Shown: positions 42,001 to 54,000 of the stretch, piece after piece | How the letters are laid out: each line of letters starts with the position of its first letter | Position numbering within the stretch: the stretch's first letter is position 1 | Assembly (NCBI GenBank): GCA_036924085.1 | Contig: JAVGWX010000011.1 | Span: 39,666,970 to 39,730,969 of the forward strand | DNA from: Ariolimax columbianus | Taxonomy: Eukaryota; Mollusca; Gastropoda; Stylommatophora; Arionidae | Reading direction: 5' to 3' | DNA length: 64,000 nucleotides | Translations under genes and position numbers: made by a program | Notes under the pieces: generated by a model | The model's input: only the letters and a program-made list of their open reading frames with translations | Databases searched by the model: none | What the model was told of the DNA's origin: nothing

Positions 42001-45000
42001 CAGAGTTTTGAGCTGACTGCTGTCTTTATTTAGAGTCATTAAAGTTAGAGTCTGAAGACGAACGAAGAAGAAGAAGATGAAGAAGAAAAAGAAGAAATAT
42101 ACCTGGCAATGACAATGCAGACAAGACTGGCTAAGAAGCGATCAACTCAAGAACAACAGTACACACCAACAACCCTATAGACAGTCAAAGAACTACTGAA
42201 GACTGAACAAGGAGGCCTGGCTGAATAGTTGGGCAATGGGGAAATACTGCGAGAAAAATCTACAAACATTTGGCCATCCCAAATGACAAAGACAACACTA
42301 ACCTCCCGAAAAGGAGAGACCAAAGCACCATTTTCCGACTTTGCACTAACACATACAACTTAACAGTCACTTGAATAGGTTTCAACCAGAACATACTTCA
42401 GAGTGCCGGCTGTGTACACATACCTATGAAATTGTTAAGCACCATCTTTTTGGATGGTGTTAGAAAAAAGCTTATTTCTCCCCCAGTCAAGACAAATGGA
42501 ACACTCTGTATGGAACTAGATAACAGCTCATAAACACTTGCAAATAGCACTTTATGGCATTGGGCCAAAGGGCTAGAGCCCACAGACTGCTGGGTTTCCT
42601 ACTACCCACCCAACCAACCAACCAGCACAACCAACCAACCAGACAATAAACTAGCCAACCAGACAGCCAATCAACCAGCCAACACAACCAACCAACCAGC
42701 CAGCTAGCACAACCAACCAACCAACCAGACCATAAACTAACCAACCAGCCAGCCAATCAACCAACACAACCAACCAACCAGACCATAAACTAACCAACCA
42801 GCCAGCCAATCAACCAACACAACCAACCAACCAGACCATAAACTAACCAACCAGCCAGCCAATCAACCAACACAACCAACCAATCAGACAATAAACTAAC
42901 CAACCAGCCAGCCAATCAACCAACACAACCAACCAACCAGACCATAAACTAACCAACCAGCCAGCCAATCAACCAACACAACCAACCAATCAGACAATAA
43001 ACTAACCAACCAGACAGCCAATCAACCAGCTAGCCAACCAACCAACCAGCCAGCTAGCACAACCAACCAACCAACCAGACAATAAACTAACCAACCAGCC
43101 AGCCAATCAACCAAAACAATCAACCAGACAATAAACTAACCAACCAGCCAACACAACCAACCTACTAGCCAGACAATAAACTAACCAACCAGCCAACACA
43201 ACCAAACTACTAGCCAGACAATAACCTAACCAACCAGTCAGACAATCAACCAGCCAGCCAATACAACCAACCACACAATAAACTAACCAGCCAGCCAGCC
43301 AATCAACCAACCAGCCAGCCAGCACAACCACCCAGACAATAAACTAACCAACCAGCCAACACAACCAACCTACTAGCCAGACAATAAACTAACCAACCAG
43401 CCAACACAACCAAACTACTAGCCAGACAATAACCTAACCAACCAGTCAGACAATCAACCAGCCAGCCAGCCAATACAACCAACCACACAATAAACTAACC
43501 AGCCAGCCAGCCAATACAACCAACCAGACAATAAACTAACCAGCCAGCCAGCCAATCAACCAGCCAGCCAGCCAGCACAACCACCCAGACAATAAACTAA
43601 CCAACCAGCCAACCAACCAACTACAAACCATTCAACCAGTCAACCAACCACCAACTAATCAACCAACTAACCAAGTCATACATACCTCTTTAATGGCCAG
43701 CCAGTCTGCTAGGTCCCTGGCATTGGCCAGTGCAGTGGATAAGCCCACCACGCGAACAGGCTTTTCTGTGTGAGAGGAGATGAAGTTGGTGCGGGAGACA
43801 ATCACCTCCAGGACAGGACCACGATCATCACCTGCAACAACACAAACACATCACTGACTGACAGAGACTGCAGAACACTACTGAAAATAGAATAACAAAC
43901 AACGTCACCATAAAGATGTATGATAAGATAACACAAGAAATAGCATCTATGCAGCAGTGGTAGAGCTCTCACTTTTTACATTAACGGTAGTGGAGCGCCA
44001 TAGCGCAGTGGTTAGCGAGCTGGCCTCGCATCTGAGTGGTCCTGGGTTCATTCCCCAGTTGAGGCGGTAATGTTTTTTCAAACAGCAATGGCTCCCGGGT
44101 CGACCCAGCCTTAAATGAGTACCGGTTCAGACCGGGAAGTAAAAGCGGCGAGGAAGAGGAGATGGTTACCGCCCTCATATAGCCGAGCCTTTGAAATGTG
44201 AGATCGCTAACACCTCACACCCCTACGGCAGTAATGCTATGGGTTACTAAAATGGAGTCTATGCCTGTTATGAATGTGTCTCATTAACCCAGTTCTAAAT
44301 GGGTACCTCAAATACTGCTAGGAAAGGAAGAACAGCAAGGATGGGAACTAGCTAACCCATTTCAGATAAAAATAAACTGTGACCTCATAAAATGAAGTCT
44401 CTAACACTTCATCCCTGACAGCAGTGTCTGCTATGAAACTACCTTTTCCTTTGGGGAACTGAAAAGCTAGTCTAGTTAGGTACAACATACTGACCAGGAG
44501 TTCGCATCAGGGTCAGGCACAATACACAGATGGTTGTGCTGTGCTTGGCTTCATCTGCGTAGCGCTCACTACTACAGAGATCACAGTGATCCATATCTCA
44601 TCAGCCAGGCAGCCATGAAAACAGCATGTTTCCAGGGAACGCTATATGGAAGAGAGATTGTGGTCTTGGTCAGTGTATTGACCCTGACGCGACGTTCTGG
44701 CCAGTATTTCATGCCTGACTGGACTAGCATCTCACTTCCCCAAACAATGACTTAAGTACTAAGATTTTCTCTTTTACCAAGATCTCAACAATGGTCACAG
44801 TAGCAATACTTTCTCATATTGTAGCAAAAACAGAAAGAAGCATCAAGATCTCAACAATGCCCAAAGTAGTAAGACTTTCTCCGATTTCAGTGATATAAGG
44901 AAGACATCATACCATAACTTTCTTACATTGCAGTGATCTTCTTCGTTCCTTAGTCATCGACTGACAAGGTGGTCATTGACCGTCACACATTATAGTGTCT

Positions 45001-48000
45001 ACTTTTAGCACTCCGAAAACTGTCTGCCACAGCCAAACTTGACTCACTTTTAAAAAAAAACATTTTACATTTTCTTTTATTAAGCACAGAGACCCTACCA
45101 ATAGCCATTTTTTTAACTGCTGAATACGTCACGCCCATCTACACTGGCTTTTTGCCGGTGAAAGTATTGTATGTTAGATTACAAATGGATTTTGAACTAT
45201 TTATTTTCTTATTCCGCTGATTGGAGCTGCCCGGCTTTTTGGGTAAAGGTGACGTAGGTTGTTGAGAAGTATCTTTATCTAGTAGATCTGTTTATTTTGT
45301 TTGATTAGATGTAATAACTACGCCTGAATTGGAAACTAACAGTTGTGCCGATATTATAAACAAGTATCGATACTTTGTAGTGGTTTCCATGGATTTCTAT
45401 CGGAGCGACTGGGCCTAGCCGGGAAAATCCAAATATTTTTGTTCTTTCAAAAAATTTCACATTCATCTTCTTGTATCTCAGAAACTAACAAACACACAAC
45501 AAAAAACAATAACATCAACAACTTCTTTATTCATTTATATCTCTACACACAAGAAAATCATATTTATTGACCAACAAACAGAACAGTTACAATTTTTGAA
45601 AGTCAACTACCAGAGCAAAATATAAAGTTGCGAAAAATTTTCACAAACTTTTGGCAGCGTGCTGAGGGTTAAGGGTTACAACAAACTCCCTCCACTTCAC
45701 CATGTCTGCAGTCATCCTTCAAACAGTGTAACAACTCAGTCATGACTTTCATTTCGGCCTCTACTGTTCTTCGCCAAATTGCCTTCGGTCAGCTTTTGCT
45801 TTTATTAACTTTCCCTGTGTGGTCCATCCCAAGGAAGTTCTGATGATGTTGCCTGGCTATTTATTATTATTTCTTAAAGGTTAAAAAAGGTTTAAAGGCG
45901 TGGGCTTGATTTCATCGCCGCGGGTCTCCCAATATGGCTCGGTCTCTCTCCGCAGAACGGTATCATGCCTGTCGAGAGCATCACACAAAGCACAAACTCC
46001 AGCGATTAACCCAGGGATTTCCTGAAACAATTGCCATCATGAATCGTCCAACAGTTTGAATTCAAACCTCAACTGTCTAAACACGAGGGAAACGGCTTGA
46101 CAACTTTGCCACAGAGACCCCCTCTTAGGACACTGTAATGCCTAAGGAAAAATAGAAAGTCTTACCAACCAAGATTTCCTTACATTGTCGTGATTTAAGA
46201 AAGAAAATAAAAGTCTTACCAAGACGTTGCAATCTTAATAGTAAAAAAATAAAAGTTTTACTAAAACATTCTTACATTGTAATGATAGAAAAAAGTAAAG
46301 AAAATCTTACCAAGAAGGTGAATCTCATCAATAACCAGAAGAGCCACAGACTTGACATAATTTCTGGTCTGCCAACTTCGGCTGATGCCATCCCATTTCT
46401 CGGGTGTGGTGACAATTAGGTCGGCATTGGCCACGGCACGCATGTCGGGTGTGACATCACCTGTCAGCTCAACCACCCTGTGGAAGTTTGAAAGTTGTTA
46501 TCAAACAACAAAGATAACTTAGTAGAGTTTATATACACCATTGAGCCATGGTCAGCTGTCTGCATGTAGCCCTCCAAGCCCAAATCTGTGGTCCTAAATG
46601 TTAGTTGCCACTTCCATCTACCCTTAAGTGTGTAGAACTTGAATAACAGTGGTTCTAGAGTGAAGAATTTGTGCAATGGAGAGAAGATGTCTGTGTCGAA
46701 ACCTTGACATTTCGTATCTATACCATGTCACGAATAAGGCAGTTCGGGACACCGTTAAGAGAGAGGTCGGCCAATATAAAGATCTATTGACTATGGTAAA
46801 AGCGTGCAAGTTCCCATGGTATGGGAATGTTTCAATATCGCCTGGGTTGACTAGATGATCCTGCAAGGTATTGTGCCTGGGAAGCGAAGAGAGGGAGGCA
46901 GAAAAAGAGATGAGAAGAAACATTAGAGAGTGGACTGAAAGGTTCATAGCTAGAACAGATATCCTGGCACAAAACCGAATGGAGTGGTGGGAACTGGTCC
47001 AACAAACTGCAGTATTGGTGCCCCAATGCCCTTTCAAATTACGGAACTGATGAAGATGATGACAATAAAGATGATGAATGTTAGCTGCACTTTAAAATTT
47101 AATGAGAATTATTCAAGGCTGGACAATAAGCTATCCATGTGTTACTGTTGCTTGCAATACAGAGGAAACTCCAGTCGTTCATAAATAAACATCTATGGAG
47201 GATAATGGGTATAACCTGGCATTATGAGGAACAAAGACCTATGGGAAAGAAGCCAACAAGAACCAGTGGGGCAACAGATCATATGTAGGAAATGAGGTTG
47301 GATAGGATACACACTAAGAAAAACCCCATGAAACGTGGCCAGACATGGAATCCCCAAAGGAAGAGGAAGAGAGATAGGCCAAGACACACTTGGAGAAGAG
47401 ACTGTGAAAATGAACTTTGGTCCCTGTACCTCAATTGGAGAGACGCAGAAAGGGCAGCTCAAGATCAAACTTGTTGGAGGAGGGTTGTTAATGATCTATG
47501 CCCAACTCAGTGGTCTCGAGGTAAGGTGTCCACCTCGGATGCCAGAGGTCACGTGTTTGAAAAACAGTGATGACCAGGATTTTTTTCACGTGGATCTTCT
47601 GATAAAAAGTTCACTGTTTCCTTGTTCAGTTGTCGAGCACATTAAAAATTCCGTGGCAGTTGGAAAAAGAAAAGAGTAGACTTAACAGCTCCTGCCTGAA
47701 CAAAATTCAAATTAAAAATCTACCCAAGTTATTTGTACCTTTTTCAAGTGATTTGCTAAGAGCAGCTATAGATGGCACCTAACTTGCTGCGGGTCTACTT
47801 AGCTCTAGTGTTTGAGTCTATTAAGATGGACTCGCATATCTGTTACAACCACCCTCCAAGAAACTGGTTGTATACAGGTTCTGTAAAGTTTTCTAAACCA
47901 GTATAAAGATGTTGAGTATGTTAAGTTAAGAAATGAGCGATGGACATTAATGTGTTACCGGAGCTTGAAATAGGAGCAAAGAATAGTAACACTATAACCT

Positions 48001-51000
48001 GCCATGCATGCCATAAGAGGCCTTCTTCGTGTGATTGCATCTTTATACTCACACTGTCAGATGAGTTCTCCTTATTTACATGACCATTGTTTCAAAATCC
48101 TCTTTAGTTCCGTACAGTTTTTAGTTTAGTGTTGAATCATTGAGCCAGCGCATTCTTCCATAACTGACTATATATGAAACAGTCCTGTAATACATGCTGA
48201 GCAGTTTGATGATTTAGTTAACATGTACACAGTGATGGAGCAGGCAGTCAGAGCTTGTACATGTGTCTCTTCAGTCTGCTGTGCCTTGTCCTGAGATGAA
48301 CTTCTTCTTCTTCGTACGCTGTCAGACGTCAACTTGAATTTGTTCAAAGAAAGCAGCTGTCATCCTGAGGCTGTCGACACTGCCATAGAGCTTGTCTAGT
48401 GTTGGCACTGGTGATGGCCACATGTGCTTTCTCTGGTCCTCAATTTTGCAGCAGATGTTCAGCGGTCATTTTCCCTGTACCACAGGTGCATTCGTCAGTG
48501 CCACCTATCTTCAGTTTATTGAATAGATGTACCTCAGTCTGTTGTGGCCTGTGCGGAGTCTGAAGACCATGACCTGCTCTCTTCTGTTCAACTGGTAATA
48601 GGCATCATTTTTTGTGTAGACAGTATGCTCTGTTTCCCATTTGGCCATGTATCTGGCCCTAATAAACCTTTTAGACTCTTCGTAGGTCACACTAGAATCT
48701 GGTTGTGGTAATCGTGCACCTTCTTTTGCCAGTCTGTCTGCCTCCTCGTTGCCTTGAATGTTACAGTGGGATGGAACCCACTGTACCACTACTCTTTTTG
48801 GTGCGAACTGATGGCATAGTTGACAGAGTACTGCTCTTAAATCATTAAGTTCTGTATTTTTCTGGCTTTTTAGTGCTGTAACCACGGACAGGGCATCTGT
48901 AAACAGTAAGGCTTTCATTGCTTTCGCCTGTCAGCATTGCTTCTACTGCAGCCTTCAGTGCCTCTGTCTCAGCTCTGAAATTGCTTGAGAATTTTCCAGT
49001 TGCCACTGACAGTGTTATTTTTCTACCGTTTGTTAGGCTCGTCCTGAGATGAACAATGGTGATGTGTCCATGCCGATGAAGGATATGGTAGTCATGGTTG
49101 GGTTGGTTCTGTTTACGTCTGATAGTCTGGATAGGTCCTTTTCTCAAATATCTGCCTTCTTATTGCCAGGTACACTACAGAGGGATAGGTGGCAGGACAA
49201 TCTGGCAGCTAACCTACGTAATTCATCCCACAGGCACAAAAATTTGCCAACCTTGAGAGCTTGCATGACAGATAGTGCATCTGGGAAGATGACTTCCTGG
49301 TGGCAATCAGAATTCTTGTTATAAATCATATTCACAGCTTGTTCGTGCTTGTACCTTAACTGTATAGTCGATATTCATAATTCTCGCTGTTTGTCCATTT
49401 GTCAGTCAATGTGCCAATACATGAACCAAATGCCAGTCTTATATGTCACCTTTAAACCTGTCAACTGACATCAAGGCTGCGCAGCGATGAGCCTTTACAA
49501 TACACCCTAAATATATAAATACAGATCAGCAAAACCAGAAGTATTTGTATAAATCACAATAGCTCAGTTGGTAGTGGAAAATTTTGAAATCATTAGAAAA
49601 ATTGGTTTAAATCTGACTCAGCAGTCATTCATTTTTTTTTTCTCAAAGCTAAATGATAAAAACCTTACGAATTATTCAATTTTATTTTAACGAATTAAAT
49701 AGATCAAAGCTGCAGAGGTACTGAGGGCTAAAAGCCTTGAAACTTGCAAGTTTCAAGCGTCGTCTATTTCATGCTTTTCTTAATCTTATTTAGAGGTATG
49801 CAATAGCAGACCCCACCCCCCCAATATAGCATACATGTGAATGATCTGAGTAACTACTCACTTTTTGCCCAACTTCTGTTCTATCCGAATCTTCCAATCA
49901 TCCATCCTCTCTCGGACTAGCGCTTTCAATGGTGCAATGTAGACTGCCTGAACAAGGGATAAACATTTCGAAAATTAAAAACAAGTTTAAACAGTGAACA
50001 TCATTCTTTATTTTCCTGAACTAACATTTATTTATATAATTTATATCTTCTACTATTCACTCCTTCGGAGAATAGGATTTTGACAACCCTCCTCCAGTTA
50101 ATTTGATCTTGAACAGCCCATTTTGCCTCTCTCCAGTTGAGGTCCAGGGAATGAAGTTCATTTTTACAGTCTCTTGTGTGTTTCTTGATCTATCTCTCTT
50201 CCTCTTCCCCTGTGGATTCCATGTCATGACCTGTCCTGTCTGGCCACATTTGATGGTGGTTTCCGTAGTGTGTGTCCTATTCAACCTCATTTCCTATATT
50301 TTATCTGTTGCTCCACTTGTTGTTGTTAGCTCATTACCCATAAATCTTCGTTATTCACATACAGCCTATACCTATTATCCTCTGAAGACATTTATTGACA
50401 AATGACTGGAGTTTCCTCTGCATCGCCTTTGTCGCTCTTCAAGTCTGCTCTGTACAGTAGTACTGACTTGAAATTAAACGAGTAACGAGTGACCCTTATA
50501 CACCTCCAGTCTAAGTGCCAGAAAGGTGCCTCGAGAGTACGTGTGCATTTTCGCTGCATGGCCCAGCGATTTTGCGCTCATGTGTTGTCGGGCAATTGGG
50601 GACAATAGGCTTAGAGTTCGACTACACCTAGAATATAACACATTATCAAATATGTGTATCTTATTTCACATATACTAATTGTAGTACAGTCCTCATGTGG
50701 TGTTCCGTTGATAAAACACTTCTTAAATTCATTCGAGTTTTGGAAGAAGATGAAATATCACAGAATATCCGAAGCTGATGTGTCAGTGGCCAGTCAAGGT
50801 GCTCAACCGGAAGCTTTACTCAAATAGGCAGCCCCTAAATACAATAACATGTCATGAGAAGGATACTGTAGATGGTGCTGTAGATGTTACAGTCAGAGAG
50901 AACAATTGTACAGATGACCACAGTTGAGGTTTTTGTTCTTGATGTTGTTTAATGTCCACAATGAGTTGTTGTTGTTGTTGTTGTTATCCCATAGCTGCTG

Positions 51001-54000
51001 AGCAAGCCTACTCTTGGCAGCCCAATGTCATTCTAATATATATACAGGTCTTCTTCAGTTGTGTCACTGCTCCGTACAGTGTGAAGGTAATTGTCGTCAG
51101 TAAAGTAAAGTAAAGTATCCCATAGCATTACTGCCGTAGGGGTGTGAGGTGTTAGCGATCTCACATTTCAAAGGCTCGGCTATATGAGGGCGGTAGCCAT
51201 CTCCTCTCCCTCGCCGCTTTTACTTCCCGGACTGAACCGGTACCCATTTAAGGCTGGGTTGACCCGGGAGCCATTGCGGTCTGAAAAAAACTTTACCGCC
51301 TCAACTGGGGAATGAACCTAGGACCACTCAGATGTGAAGCCAGCGTGCTAACAACTGCGCTACGCAGCAGTGCTTGTAAGAATCTTTTCCTCGTGTTAGC
51401 AAGCGCATGCACTCAATGAGCAGGTGTCGAACTGTTTCATCAGGATGACAGCAATATCTGCATAAGGACAGGTACTGAGGATTGATGCAGTTCAAGTGGC
51501 TATTGACTCTGGTATGTCCTGTTTGGAACTGAAAGATGAGACTTTGATCTCTTCTATGTAGTTTATTTATGTATTCATTACTTTTTGGCTGTGACATTTC
51601 AATAAATACACTGCGACTTGTTCCCGTCGCCCACCTATTCATCCAGATCTCTCAAGTATTATTCTTAATAATTCGTTTTACTGTGTGCTCTTTGAGAGGC
51701 AGAAGTCTGCAACAATACACCTAATACTCTAATGTCCACAATTAGCAAGTTTACTCTTTTGTACGTCCTGAAAACGGTGTAAAGTGACAGGTTGTGGTAG
51801 CTTTCCTCCCATCCCAAACATGCTGATGAAGGTGGACCTCTGTCCTACATGCTGTTGTACTATACTTGGCTTCATCTATGTGATGTTAACTACTATGGGA
51901 ATCCCGTCTATTCCCATCTCGTCAGCCAGACTGCCTTGAAAACAGCACGTTTCCAGGAAACGCTACATGGAACAGAGATAGTGGTCTTGGTTAGTATATT
52001 TTACCTGACCCTGATGTGATGTCCTGGTCAGTATGTTGTGTCCAACCAGACTATAGAGTCTCAGTTCCCCACAGTTGAGGTAATAGACAAGGGAGAAGAA
52101 TTGGTCACCTTAGGCAGGGAATGTGGAGAGTGATGCGACGGGAGAGCTGAGCTCGAGGTTAATCAGCAGGAGCGTATAGCCTAGTTGATAGTGGCTGGCT
52201 TGCTTGACTGGGATTATAGCGTGCCAGGGTTTAAATTCACGGACAGACAGAAGCAAAATCTAGGCCGTGGTTTGTGCCTGGTACAACAACTCCTCCAGTC
52301 GACCCAGCTGTAAATAGGTACCCAACATATGAGTTGGGAAGGTAAAAACAACAAGGAAGTGAACTGACCACCCCACCTCACAAAGGTTGCAGCTTAGCCC
52401 ATGAAAAATTATCTTCATCCCCGACAGCAATTGTTACAAGGGGACTGACCTTTAAATGATAGTAGTGCTATGCAGTGAGATATCAGGTTTTGGCTTCTCT
52501 GCTAGAGTGATAGGTCACCCAGTTACTGAGCGCAGTGGCCTTATAGGATAACAACCGTCAGTACAAGAATGGAGATGGAAGCAGCGACCTCAGTTCTGAT
52601 ACCTCTTTAAGAAGAGCAGTCATCGTGTCAGACTCTCAAAAACTACTTTGGAAGGTACAAATGGGTTGGCTAAAGATATTCCTCTACACCTGCGAAACAT
52701 GGACTATCACAGCAGACCTCCAGAAAAGAATCCAGGCCATGGTGATGAGATGTTCTAGAAGACTCCTAAATATCACCTACAAAAACCTCACCAAAAATTA
52801 TGAAGTGTGATGAAAAATCTAGAATGCACATGGATTTTATCTTCTCACAACGATTAAAAGGCAAAAGCTGACTTGGTATGGCCATGTCTCGAGGTCAAAT
52901 AGACTTGCAAATACCATACTACAGGGTACAGTACAGGGTAAGCGAAGATGAGGACGTCTGAGAAAACGATGGGAAGACAATATCCATGAATGGACTAATC
53001 CACGACTCGAGGTGGTTCAAAAAGCCGCAGCAGACAGAGAGGCAAAGCACAGGATTTTGTGGAGGTGTCCGCAGGGGTGCCCCAACGATCTCAAGAGGTC
53101 ACGGGATGAACTGAACTGAAAGCATGAATGAATGAATGACTGATGCACAAACATGAAACCTCCAGTGATTGGTATGGATGTTCTGTCCTGAACATGCTGG
53201 GGTCAGGGCAATGAAAGAGCTGACATCCTGGTTTGACAAGCACACATTATGGACACACTATACGAGATCTGTTAAAAATGTAACGGACCTTTAGCGGGAA
53301 AAAATAAAATGATTCACCTGGAGGCAGGGAAGAAAGAGAAAGACTAACGTCTGGACATGTTAGTCAGGGTCATGTAAAACATACTGATCAAGACCCTCAC
53401 TGCGGCTTCCTCGTAGCGCTTTCTGGAAACGGGCTGTTTTCATGGCAGCCTGGCTAACGAGCTGAGGGATCAACATGATGCCCCGTAGTAGTGAGCAATA
53501 CGCAGATGAGGCCAAGCATAGCACAACCGCCTGGACGACCCCGTCCACCTTCATCAGCATGCTCTGGATGTAAAGAAAGCTACGACAACCTGCCACTTAA
53601 CGTCCTTTTCAGGGCGCACAAAAGAGTAATCCTACTCATTGTAGGCATTCAGCAACAACAATAAGCTGGAGGTCTGAACCCCCAAACCCGTTCAAAGTAC
53701 TCTCCTTTAGACTGGAGACATTTCTGCCAGCGGTCCCATTATAGTTGGAAGCATTTCAGGGAGGCCTTTTTGGGAAAGGAGACGCGTTGCCCAGTACATC
53801 GAAAATAAGTATGCAAGCCCAAGATTAGGCCACATAAGGACTGAGCGAAAGGTTTATTACAGGACTCCAACTTTAACGCTGATTCTAAAAAGGACATGTA
53901 CAGTGTACCTTGAGCTTTGGATACTCTCTGAACACCCTAAAGATAGCCAACTCAGCTGCTACAGTTTTGCCAGACCCAGTTGGAGCCCCAAGCAGAACGT

